Positions 56,890 to 64,000 of a stretch of DNA of 64,000 bases are shown in pieces. The DNA comes from Sphingomonas sp. LM7 (lineage in GTDB: Bacteria; Pseudomonadota; Alphaproteobacteria; Sphingomonadales; Sphingomonadaceae). The stretch is from positions 930,001 to 994,000 of the forward strand of contig NZ_CP019511.1 in NCBI RefSeq assembly GCF_002002925.1, in the 5' to 3' direction. The notes under the pieces are model-generated. The model searched no databases, was not told where the DNA came from, and worked only from the letters and a program-made list of their open reading frames with translations. Position numbers and translations under genes: made by a program. Positions within the stretch are counted from its first letter, which is position 1, and every line of letters begins with the position of its first letter.

Positions 56890-57913
56890 CGCAGTCGCTG
56901 CTCTTCTCCTCCTCGCCGGATGCGGCGGGGACCGGGGTTATGCCAATTACGGACCCGAGCTTCCCGGCTCGGTCGCCGCACAAAGCTGGGGGCAGCGCAT
57001 CGCCACGCCGCCGGCGCGCGGCGCCTCGGGAATCGCCGGGACTCCGGTAGTCACGGCGGAAGTGCTGCCGCCTGCCGATGCGGTCCAGACCGGCCCGGGT
57101 GCGAGCTATGCCGTGCCGGGACGCCAGCCGCCTCAGCCACAGCAGCGCCCGCAGGCCGCGCCCCGAATCGAGGCCGCGCAGGAACGCGAGATCGATCCTG
57201 CAGTGGGCCTGGAAGGGCCGCGCGGCTCGTCGCAGCGTGCGCCGGGCGAGCAGCGCTATGACGAGATCGGCTATGCCGCGGTTGAGGATCCGAGCGAGGG
57301 CGTCACCGGGGTGCATGCCTCGCTGCCGGTCGATACGCTGGTCGAAGTGACGTCGCTTGAGAACGGTCGGACGATCGTGCTGCTGATCAACGCGACCGAT
57401 CCGGGGGCCGCGCGGCCCATCACCCTTTCGGCGGGTGCCGCGCGCGAGCTTGGCCAGGCCGGCAGCGAACGGCTGGCGGTGCGGGTGCGGAAAGTGGCCG
57501 CAGGGCCGGGTGACATGCTCGCACTGAGTTCGGGCCGTCCGGCGGCGGCGCGACCCGATACCCCGCCGGTGCTGCTCAATGCGCTGCGGAAGCATCTCGC
57601 CGCCGCCCCGGTGGCTGCTTCACCATCTCCGGCGCGCCCGGCCGCTACGCGCCCGGCCGTGTCGCGGCCCGCGCCGCCGCCCCGCGCGGCCCGTCCGGCC
57701 TCGGGACCGGGCTTTTATGTCCAGATCGCCGCACTTTCTAACGCTGCGAACGCGCAAGCGCTTGCGCGGAGGATGGGCGGGTCCGTAAAGCAGGGCGGAG
57801 GGCTCCATCGCGTGCAGCTCGGCCCCTTCGCGACGCGAGGGCAGGCGGATGCTGCGCGGGCCGGGGCCGCACGCGCGGGTTATGGGGACGCGCGCGTGAT
57901 CGCCGTCAACTGA
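56873..57913 (+). CDS. rlpA: RlpA-like septal ring lytic transglycosylase with SPOR domain
   Basis: 346 residues. Lipoprotein signal with lipobox LLLLAGC (Cys17). A low-complexity proline region to about residue 120, a double-psi beta-barrel (YDEIGYAAVEDPSEGVTGVH; DTLVEVTSLENGRTIVLLIN), a second Pro/Ala linker, and a C-terminal SPOR domain (GFYVQIAALSNAANAQALAR) that binds denuded glycans at the septum. The start of the barrel lacks the usual W-Y-G-x-x-F-x-G-x-x-T-A-x-G-E signature, so its catalytic activity is uncertain. Starts inside the MltB gene end. Confidence 0.82.
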   Translation: MKSNASAVAALLLLAGCGGDRGYANYGPELPGSVAAQSWGQRIATPPARGASGIAGTPVVTAEVLPPADAVQTGPGASYAVPGRQPPQPQQRPQAAPRIEAAQEREIDPAVGLEGPRGSSQRAPGEQRYDEIGYAAVEDPSEGVTGVHASLPVDTLVEVTSLENGRTIVLLINATDPGAARPITLSAGAARELGQAGSERLAVRVRKVAAGPGDMLALSSGRPAAARPDTPPVLLNALRKHLAAAPVAASPSPARPAATRPAVSRPAPPPRAARPASGPGFYVQIAALSNAANAQALARRMGGSVKQGGGLHRVQLGPFATRGQADAARAGAARAGYGDARVIAVN

Positions 57914-57935
57914 GTAACCCGGGGACCCGGACGTC

Positions 57936-59096
57936 ATGAAGAAGCTTTTCGCCGCATCGATCCTGGCGCTCGCCGTCGCGTATCCGACCACTGCGCAGAA
58001 CCCGCCCTTCGATACGCCGGCACCGATCGCCTATATCGAGGACCTGTCCTCGGGCGCGGTGCTCTATGCCAAGGATGCCGATCGCCGCATCCCGCCGGCG
58101 TCGATGGCCAAGATGATGACCGTCTACGTTGCGTTCGACCTGATCAAGCAGGGCAAGCTCAAGCTCAGCGACACGGTCGAGGTACGCCCCGAGACGTGGA
58201 AGAAGTGGCACTCGCAGGGATCGACGATGTTCCTCGCGGTAGGCGAGACGCCGCGCGTCGAGGACCTGCTCAACGGCATCGTCACGCTTTCGGGTAACGA
58301 CGCGTGCGTCGTCCTGGCCGAGAAGATCGCCGGGACCGAAGAGGCGTTCGTTAACCTGATGAACGTCAAGGCCAAGGAGATCGGCCTGTCGAACAGCCAG
58401 TTCGGCACGTCGAACGGCTGGCCCGACGAAGGCCGCACCTATGTGACTGCGCGCGACCTTGCGCATCTCGCCAAGGCGACGATCCAGGATCATCCGCAGC
58501 TCTACAAGCAGTTCTACAGCCGTACGTCGTATACCTGGGGCAAGACCCTGGGCGCCGGCGCGGCGATCACCCAGGGCAATCGCGATCCCCTGCTTGGCCG
58601 CGTTGCCGGTGCCGACGGGTTGAAGACCGGGCACACCGACGAGGCTGGTTATGGCTTCACCGGATCGGCCGAACAGAATGGCCGTCGGCTGGTGATGGTC
58701 GTCGCCGGGCTCGATTCCTATGGCGGCCGCGCCGAGGAATCGGTGCGCTTCATGCAGTGGGGCTTCCGCGCATGGAGCCCGCAGCCGATCGCGTCGAAGG
58801 GCAAGAAGATCGGCGATGTCGAAGTCCAGGGCGGCGGGTCGAGCAGCGTCGGGGTCATCGCACCGCGCGACCTCAATGCGACGGTTCCGGCCGGCACCAC
58901 GCCGAAGATGACCGGCAAGCTGGTCTATCTCGGTCCGGTAAAGGCACCGATCAAGGCGGGCGCCCATATCGCCGACCTCGTCGTCGAGACGCCGGGCATG
59001 CCCACCCAGACTCTGCCGCTGGTGGCGCAGGCCGACGTCGGCGAAGCAGGCTTCTTCCGCCGCGTGTGGCTCGGACTGACGTCGTTCTTCGGATAG
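57936..59096 (+). CDS. D-alanyl-D-alanine carboxypeptidase (PBP5/6 family)
   Basis: 386 residues. Signal peptide MKKLFAASILALAVAYPTTA; class A DacA-type domain with S56-M-A-K59, S119-G-N121 and K230-T-G232; then a PBP5_C-like beta domain (about 285-370) and a C-terminal amphipathic helix (FFRRVWLGLTSFF) for membrane attachment. Trims the terminal D-Ala from pentapeptides. Third gene in a wall-remodelling series after MltB and RlpA. Confidence 0.95.
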   Translation: MKKLFAASILALAVAYPTTAQNPPFDTPAPIAYIEDLSSGAVLYAKDADRRIPPASMAKMMTVYVAFDLIKQGKLKLSDTVEVRPETWKKWHSQGSTMFLAVGETPRVEDLLNGIVTLSGNDACVVLAEKIAGTEEAFVNLMNVKAKEIGLSNSQFGTSNGWPDEGRTYVTARDLAHLAKATIQDHPQLYKQFYSRTSYTWGKTLGAGAAITQGNRDPLLGRVAGADGLKTGHTDEAGYGFTGSAEQNGRRLVMVVAGLDSYGGRAEESVRFMQWGFRAWSPQPIASKGKKIGDVEVQGGGSSSVGVIAPRDLNATVPAGTTPKMTGKLVYLGPVKAPIKAGAHIADLVVETPGMPTQTLPLVAQADVGEAGFFRRVWLGLTSFFG

Positions 59097-59097
59097 T

Positions 59098-59125
59098 CGT
59101 CACCCCGGCGAACGCCGGGATGACG
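59098..59125. terminator. Terminator-like hairpin after the carboxypeptidase gene
   Basis: CCCGGC-GAAC-GCCGGG is extended by CGTCA/TGACG arms (one mismatch), followed by TTTT at 59126-59129. It fits an intrinsic terminator and also belongs to the CCGGC...GCCGGGRTGAC repeat seen at 23600-23688. Confidence 0.6.
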
Positions 59126-59144
59126 TTTTGAGTTTGATGCTGCC

Positions 59145-60119
59145 ATGTTGACCGGCAACGAATCTGCGCGCGATGCGCTCGCCGCTGCGATGGCCAGCGG
59201 GGCGCTGCATCATGCCTGGCTGATCGCTGGACCCGAGGGGGTGGGGAAGGGCGCGTTCGCGCGTGCCGCCGCCGCGCGGATGCTGGCCGAGGCAAGCGAG
59301 CCGCACAGGCTTTCACCCGGCTGGGACGTGCCCGAGACTACCCAGACCGCGCATCTGATCGCCGCGGGCGCGCATCCCGATTACCGCGCGCTGGTGCGCC
59401 TGCCGAAGGATGCCGCCAAGCCCGACGAGGCGTTGGCGCGGTCGATCACCATCGCGCAGGTGCGCAGCCTGCAGCCGCTGTTCGCGACCAAGCCCTCGCT
59501 GAGCAGCCGCCGCGTGATCGTGATCGATTCGATCGACGATCTCGAACGCGGCGGCGCCAACGCGCTGCTCAAGAACCTGGAAGAGCCGCCAGCGGGGACG
59601 ATTTTCCTGCTGGTCAGCCATGCTCCGGGGCAATTACTCCCAACGATACGATCGCGCTGCCGGCTGCTGCGGTTCGAAGCGCTTGCCTCGGACCAGGTTG
59701 CGGGGATCCTGCGCGCCGAGCTTCCCGAGGCGAGCGCGAGCGAGATCGACGCGCTGGTGCGTGCGGGTGAAGGCTCGCCGGGCCGTGCATTGGGGTTTGC
59801 CGGGCTCGACCTGGCGGCGCTGGAGGGCGACATGGCGGTGCTCGCCCAGACCGGCGACCCTTCGAACGCAGTGCGCTCGCGGCTAGCCAAGCTGCTCGGC
59901 CCGAAGGCCGCACAGCCGCGCTACGAAGCATTCCTGCACCGCGCGCCGAGCTTTATCGCCGAACAGGCGCGCACGCGGTCGGGCGAGGGGCTACGCGTTG
60001 CGCTGGACGCCTATGCCGCCGCGCGCGAGCTGGTCGGCGGCGCCACGGGACTGTCGCTCGATGCGGGCGCCACCGTGTTCGAGATGTCAGGGCTGATCGC
60101 GCGCCTGTCACCGCGTTGA
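59145..60119 (+). CDS. holB: DNA polymerase III delta-prime subunit
   Basis: 324 residues. Clamp-loader subunit. P-loop-like GPEGVGKGAFARAAAARMLA, then the region typical for HolB/DnaX-like AAA+ proteins: TIAQVRSLQPLFATKPSLSS, RRVIVIDSIDDLERGGANAL with LLKNLEEPPAGTIFLLVSH, and sensor-1 LLPTIRSRCRLLRF with arginine finger SRC. No zinc-finger cysteines remain in the first domain. Usually found upstream of metG and tatD; here the next gene is a MerR regulator. Confidence 0.92.
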   Translation: MLTGNESARDALAAAMASGALHHAWLIAGPEGVGKGAFARAAAARMLAEASEPHRLSPGWDVPETTQTAHLIAAGAHPDYRALVRLPKDAAKPDEALARSITIAQVRSLQPLFATKPSLSSRRVIVIDSIDDLERGGANALLKNLEEPPAGTIFLLVSHAPGQLLPTIRSRCRLLRFEALASDQVAGILRAELPEASASEIDALVRAGEGSPGRALGFAGLDLAALEGDMAVLAQTGDPSNAVRSRLAKLLGPKAAQPRYEAFLHRAPSFIAEQARTRSGEGLRVALDAYAAARELVGGATGLSLDAGATVFEMSGLIARLSPR

Positions 60120-60123
60120 GCAC

Positions 60124-60153
60124 TTGACGTTCACGTAAAGGTAAAGCTATAAA
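60124..60153 (+). promoter_or_regulatory. Promoter and MerR-type operator of the merR gene (leaderless)
   Basis: -35 TTGACG (60124-60129), 18-base spacer, -10 TATAAA (60148-60153). The start codon begins at 60159, six bases after the -10, so transcription should start at or next to the ATG. The operator-like palindrome TTGACGTTCACGTAAA (60124-60139) overlaps the -35 and part of the spacer, the usual place for MerR-family control, and resembles LiuR-type boxes. Confidence 0.6.
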
Positions 60154-60158
60154 GGCGC

Positions 60159-60584
60159 ATGCCCGCTACTGCCTTTTCCGTCGAGGCCCTGGCGCCTATC
60201 GAGCCGCGTCCCGAGCAGGGCGCCTTCTCCATCTCCGACCTTTGCGCGGAGTTCAGCGTCACGCCGCGTGCGCTGCGCTTCTACGAGGACGAGGGTCTGA
60301 TCGCGCCCGAGCGGCGGGGCACCCAGCGAATCTATTCGCACGCCGATCGTGCGCGACTGGCCTGGATTCTCCGCGGCAAGCGCGTCGGCTTCAGCCTTGG
60401 CGAGATCAAGGAGATGATCGATCTATACGATGTCGGCGAAGGCCGCCGGGTGCAGAAACAAGTGACACTCGAGCGCTGCCGCGATCGCATCGAGCTTCTC
60501 GAAAACCAGAAGCGCGATATCGACGCGCACATCACCGAACTCCAGCAATTCGTACAGCTGCTCGAAAGCAGCGACGCTCACTGA
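60159..60584 (+). CDS. MerR family regulator, LiuR-like
   Basis: 141 residues. N-terminal winged [23 protein letters not shown] and [20 protein letters not shown]; dimerisation coiled coil [20 protein letters not shown] with [18 protein letters not shown] continuation. No C-terminal effector domain and no metal-site cysteines. This short form with an acyl-CoA dehydrogenase directly downstream matches the LiuR-type regulators of branched-chain or fatty acid breakdown. It likely controls itself and the ACAD gene from the operator overlapping its promoter. Confidence 0.85.
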   Translation: MPATAFSVEALAPIEPRPEQGAFSISDLCAEFSVTPRALRFYEDEGLIAPERRGTQRIYSHADRARLAWILRGKRVGFSLGEIKEMIDLYDVGEGRRVQKQVTLERCRDRIELLENQKRDIDAHITELQQFVQLLESSDAH

Positions 60585-60594
60585 GGAACCTGAA

Positions 60595-62397
60595 ATGCCG
60601 CAATATACGCCGCCCGTGCGCGACACGCGCTTCATTCTCGACTCGGTGATCGGGCTCGATCGCTATGCCAATCTCCCCGGTTTCCAGAATGCGACGCCCG
60701 ATGTGGTCGAGGCGGTGCTGGACCAGGGCGGGCAATTCGTCGCCGACGTGCTGTTCCCGATCAACCATTCGGGCGACCAGCAGGGCTGCACGCGCCACGA
60801 CGACGGCAGCGTGACCACGCCGGACGGATTCAAGGAAGCATATCAGGCGTTCGTCGAGAGCGGCTGGGGCACGCTGAGCGCGCCGGCCGAGTTCGGCGGG
60901 CAGGAAATGCCGCACGTCGTCTCGACAGCGTTTCAGGAATATATGATCTCGGCCAACATGGCGTTCGCGATGTACCCGGGGCTGACCCACGGCGCGATCG
61001 CGGCGTTGCTGGTCAAGGGCTCGGAGGAGCAGAAGGCCAAGTACGTTCCCAAGATGGTGTCGGGCGAGTGGGGCGGCACGATGAACCTTACCGAGCCGCA
61101 TTGCGGCACCGACCTGGGGCTGATCCGCACCCGCGCCGAGCCCAATGCCGATGGCAGCTGGTCGATTACCGGGACCAAGATCTTCATTTCGTCGGGCGAG
61201 CACGACCTGACGAGCAACATCATCCATCTGGTGCTCGCAAAGACGCCGGGCGCGCCCGAGAGCAGCAAGGGCATCTCGCTCTTCGTGGTGCCCAAGTTCT
61301 TCGTCGGCGACGATGGCGCGCTGGGCCAGCGCAACGCAGTGTCGTGCGGCTCGATCGAGCACAAGATGGGCATCCATGCCAATTCGACGTGCGTTATGAA
61401 CTATGACGGCGCCACCGGCTGGCTGGTCGGCGATGAGATGAAGGGTCTCGCCGCGATGTTCATCATGATGAACGCCGCACGTCTCGGCGTCGGGCTGCAG
61501 GGGCTGGCAGTGGGCGAGACTGCGTACCAGAACGCCGTCCAGTATGCGCATGATCGGCGTCAGGGCCGCGCGCTGACCGGGCCCGCCGAGCCCAACGAGA
61601 AGGCCGATACGCTGTTCGTCCATCCCGACGTCCGCCGCATGCTGATGGAAGCCAAGGCGCAGACCGAGGGGCTGCGTGCGCTCTGCCTGTGGGGGGCGCT
61701 GCAGGTCGATCTCGAACATGCCGCGCCGAGCGAGGAGGAGCGGCAGCTCGCCGCGGACCTGATCGGGCTGCTCACCCCGGTGATCAAGGGCGTCGGAACC
61801 GATATCGGCTATAAGGTCGCGACGGACGCGCAGCAGGTCTATGGCGGCCACGGCTACATCGCCGAATGGGGCATGGAGCAGTATGTCCGCGATGCCCGGA
61901 TCTCTATGATCTACGAAGGCACCAACGGCGTGCAGGCGATGGATCTGGTCGGCCGCAAACTCGCCCAGAATGGCGGCCGCGCGGTCCAGGCCTTCTTCAA
62001 GCTGGTCGCCGAGGAAGTCGCTGCCGCAAAGGGCAATGAGAAGCTGGCGAGCTTTGCGGAGGGACTGGAAAAGGCGCGCGGCCATCTCCAGGGCGCGACG
62101 ATGTGGCTGGCGGCCAACGGCTTCCAGAACCCCAATCATGTCGGCGCGGGCGCCTATCCCTATATGCAGCTAACCGGGACGGTGGCGCTGGGGCTGATGT
62201 GGCTGCGCATGGCCAAGGCGGCGGTGGAAGCGCTGGCAGCGGGCGGCGACAACCCGAAGTTCCTCGAAGCCAAGCTGGTCACTGCGCGCTTCTATGCCGA
62301 GCGCTTCTTTCCCGATGCCGGCGCGCTGCGTCGCAAGGTCGAGAGCGGCAGCGATGCGGTGATGGCGCTCGACCCGGAGATGTTCCGCGCGGCATGA
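60595..62397 (+). CDS. Long acyl-CoA dehydrogenase (DmdC/AcdH-type, C-terminal extension)
   Basis: 600 residues, 200 more than a standard acyl-CoA dehydrogenase. FAD core: [60 protein letters not shown]; the likely catalytic base is E441 in [20 protein letters not shown]. The C-terminal ~130 residues ([40 protein letters not shown]) form the extra helical domain of this subfamily. Substrate could be a fatty, branched-chain or methylmercaptopropionyl thioester; the MerR neighbour favours short or branched chains. Ten bases after merR. Confidence 0.92.
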   Translation: MPQYTPPVRDTRFILDSVIGLDRYANLPGFQNATPDVVEAVLDQGGQFVADVLFPINHSGDQQGCTRHDDGSVTTPDGFKEAYQAFVESGWGTLSAPAEFGGQEMPHVVSTAFQEYMISANMAFAMYPGLTHGAIAALLVKGSEEQKAKYVPKMVSGEWGGTMNLTEPHCGTDLGLIRTRAEPNADGSWSITGTKIFISSGEHDLTSNIIHLVLAKTPGAPESSKGISLFVVPKFFVGDDGALGQRNAVSCGSIEHKMGIHANSTCVMNYDGATGWLVGDEMKGLAAMFIMMNAARLGVGLQGLAVGETAYQNAVQYAHDRRQGRALTGPAEPNEKADTLFVHPDVRRMLMEAKAQTEGLRALCLWGALQVDLEHAAPSEEERQLAADLIGLLTPVIKGVGTDIGYKVATDAQQVYGGHGYIAEWGMEQYVRDARISMIYEGTNGVQAMDLVGRKLAQNGGRAVQAFFKLVAEEVAAAKGNEKLASFAEGLEKARGHLQGATMWLAANGFQNPNHVGAGAYPYMQLTGTVALGLMWLRMAKAAVEALAAGGDNPKFLEAKLVTARFYAERFFPDAGALRRKVESGSDAVMALDPEMFRAA

Positions 62398-62438
62398 TCG
62401 TGCTTGAGCCGGGAGGGGTGGCATAGCATGGTCGGGCA

Positions 62439-62915
62439 ATGAGCCTGACCAATGTCCCCCTTCAGCCTATCGAACGCGGTGAATTGCATGTGATGCACGC
62501 GCGCGGCGCAGTGTCGGCGCTGGCCCTGATCGCCATCGCAGCGATCATCGAGATCGTGTTTGCCGACGAATTGCCAATCCAGGGCGTGCTCGCCGGCGTG
62601 GCGCTGGTCGTGGCTTTATGGCTGGCGGTGGTGGCACCACCGCGGCGCTGGCGGCATTGGCGCTATGCGTTCACCGGCACCGAGTTGCATGTCGCGCATG
62701 GCTGGTGGACACGCATCCACACGATCGTGCCGGTGCTGCGCGTCCAGCATATCGACTTGGCGCAGGGCCCGTTGGAACGTATCTTCGGCGTGGCGCGGCT
62801 GGTGCTCCATACGGCGGGCACCGCGAGTACGATCGTCACACTGCCGGGCGTTGCGCGCGAAACCGCCGAGCAGATCCGTGACGACATCCGGGCACGGATC
62901 GGCAGCGCCGCGTGA
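62439..62915 (+). CDS. Bacterial PH-domain (YdbS-like) membrane protein
   Basis: 158 residues. Two helices near the N-terminus (ALALIAIAAIIEIVFA; GVLAGVALVVALWLAVV), then a bPH_2 domain: RRWRHWRYAFTGTELHVAHG, VLRVQHIDLAQGPLERIFGV, RLVLHTAGTASTIVTLPGVA. The YdbS/YdbT pair is usually encoded together; the partner begins in a GTGA overlap. Function unknown; in other bacteria such proteins influence envelope stress and antimicrobial peptide resistance. Confidence 0.88.
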   Translation: MSLTNVPLQPIERGELHVMHARGAVSALALIAIAAIIEIVFADELPIQGVLAGVALVVALWLAVVAPPRRWRHWRYAFTGTELHVAHGWWTRIHTIVPVLRVQHIDLAQGPLERIFGVARLVLHTAGTASTIVTLPGVARETAEQIRDDIRARIGSAA

Positions 62916-64000
62916 ACGATGACGCACCACGCCGGGTGCATCCGGCGACCATCGTGATCGGGATGCTCAAATCGGGGCCGTCGATCGTGTTTGTCATACC
63001 CGCGCTCTATGCGGCCAGCACCAAGTTCGGGCTGCTGGCTAGTGTGGTGCTGATCCTTGCCGGGCTCGCGGCGATGGCGCTCTGGACCTGGTTAGGCTGG
63101 TGGTATCTGACCTACCGGCTGGCCGACGATGCATTCGTGATCGAGAGCGGCATTCTCCATCGCAGCCGGCGCGAGATTCCGCTTGAACGCGTGCAGGACG
63201 TATCGTTCGAACAGAAGCCGCTCGCGCGTCTGCTGGGGCTGGCGCTGGTGCGCATCGAGACCGGCGGCGGTGGCGAGGATGAAGGCGTGCTCGACAGCGT
63301 CACGCTGGCCGAGGCGCAGCGGCTGCGGCTCGCACTGCGGCGATTGCCCGCCGCCGCGGCGGTCGAGAGCGAGGATCCGGAGGCCGGACGGCGCGTGTTC
63401 GCGATGTCGGGGGGGCGGGTGGTGCTCTATGGGATGTTCAACTTCTCGCTAGTGTGGATCGCGGGGATTTTCGCGGTGCTGCAGATGACGGACCGCGTTA
63501 TCGAGCTGGATTGGGAGCAGATGATGGGCCTCGCGCAGAGCGAAGTGCGCAGCCATCTGACGATCGGTGCAGTGCTGGCGGTGCTCGCTTTGGCGCTGGG
63601 GTTGGGCGTGCTCGCCGGCGTCTCGCAAACCTTCGTGCGCGAGTATGGCTTCAGTCTCGACGAGCGGGGCAGCCGTTTCCGGCGCATCCGCGGCCTGCTG
63701 ACGCGCAGCGAAGTGGTGATCGTCAAGGACCGCGTCCAGCTGGCGCTGGTCCATCGCGCGCCGCTGCGCGGCCGGTTCGGCTGGCAGAGCCTCGAGATGC
63801 AGACGCTGGGCGGCAGTGACGATGCCTCGGGCCGGCAGGCGATGGCGCCTTTCGCGCGGGCTGACGAAGTGGCGCGGGTGATCGATGCCGCAGGACTGCC
63901 GCAATTCGAGGGAGACACGCTGACCCCAGTCTCGCGCGGCCACATCCTGCGCGCGGCGCTTCGTCACGGACTGCCGGTGCTGGTCCTGTTCGCGATTGCT
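62912..64000 (+). CDS. Bacterial PH-domain (YdbT-like) membrane protein, 3' end outside window
   Basis: At least 363 residues, open at the window edge. GTG start overlapping the YdbS-like stop. Features: helix pair (IVIGMLKSGPSIVFVIPALY; SVVLILAGLAAMALWTWLGW), first bPH_2 domain (YRLADDAFVIESGILHRSRR; EIPLERVQDVSFEQKPLARL), two further helices near 180-235, a second domain (FSLDERGSRFRRIRGLLTRS; VVIVKDRVQLALVHRAPLRG), and the start of a third helix group at the cut. Domain order matches YdbT-type proteins, which usually have three PH repeats and about 480-500 residues. Confidence 0.85.
   Translation, partial: MNDDAPRRVHPATIVIGMLKSGPSIVFVIPALYAASTKFGLLASVVLILAGLAAMALWTWLGWWYLTYRLADDAFVIESGILHRSRREIPLERVQDVSFEQKPLARLLGLALVRIETGGGGEDEGVLDSVTLAEAQRLRLALRRLPAAAAVESEDPEAGRRVFAMSGGRVVLYGMFNFSLVWIAGIFAVLQMTDRVIELDWEQMMGLAQSEVRSHLTIGAVLAVLALALGLGVLAGVSQTFVREYGFSLDERGSRFRRIRGLLTRSEVVIVKDRVQLALVHRAPLRGRFGWQSLEMQTLGGSDDASGRQAMAPFARADEVARVIDAAGLPQFEGDTLTPVSRGHILRAALRHGLPVLVLFAIA

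Overview
The window is a GC-rich, densely coded bacterial chromosome segment. Several things point to Sphingomonadaceae (Alphaproteobacteria, Sphingomonas or a close relative): a split 14-gene nuo operon continuing into birA, coaX, RNase J and a DUF1467 protein; a zapA / 6S RNA / 5-FTHF cyclo-ligase / DUF2842 block next to transketolase; a ManD-type mannonate dehydratase; and many GTG and TTG starts. The genus call is inference from gene content and order. I see no insertion sequence, integrase, prophage module, CRISPR array or rRNA.

Layout. 0-10 kb: an acyl-CoA metabolism gene cut by the window edge, a serine hydrolase, an acyl-CoA synthetase, a secreted cupin, glycerol kinase with a DUF2809 membrane protein, an AI-2E-type transporter, two identical tRNA-Asp genes, an unrecognised envelope protein and a DoxX protein. 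9.4-23.6 kb: DUF2842, 5-FTHF cyclo-ligase, 6S RNA, zapA and a small coiled-coil protein face a central-carbon run (tkt, gap, pgk, catalase, class I aldolase). This is followed by thiE, a wall-enzyme pair (L,D-transpeptidase, M23 peptidase), a frameshifted GFA gene, efp and an inositol-phosphatase gene. 23.8-42.4 kb: one long co-directional unit, nuoA-N with two extra small genes inserted, then birA, coaX, rnj and DUF1467, mostly joined by 1-4 base overlaps.

42.5-51.5 kb is the least familiar part. It holds a two-TM coiled-coil protein resembling a polarity scaffold, an HPt-like protein without its phosphorylatable histidine, a CoxE-type VWA protein and MoxR ATPase separated by four genes, a GT39-like membrane enzyme, a CHAP-domain exported protein with a good CtrA-type box upstream, and an unknown four-cysteine membrane protein. 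51.7-53.8 kb: ManD and a divergent GntR/FadR regulator sharing an operator-like palindrome. 53.8-55.6 kb: a low-GC, eroding patch with a Crp/Fnr regulator interrupted by an in-frame TAA, then a small hypothetical gene and tRNA-Ser(TGA). 55.8-64 kb: envelope genes (MltB-type transglycosylase, RlpA, a D,D-carboxypeptidase), holB, a MerR regulator with an apparently leaderless transcript, a long acyl-CoA dehydrogenase, and two bacterial PH-domain membrane proteins, the second cut by the window end.

Best leads: the 42.5-51.5 kb neighbourhood; birA apparently starting at CTG inside a CTGA overlap; the extra genes and tails in the complex I operon; and candidate CtrA, Fnr, Fur, GntR and MerR sites. 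All site calls are by eye and untested.
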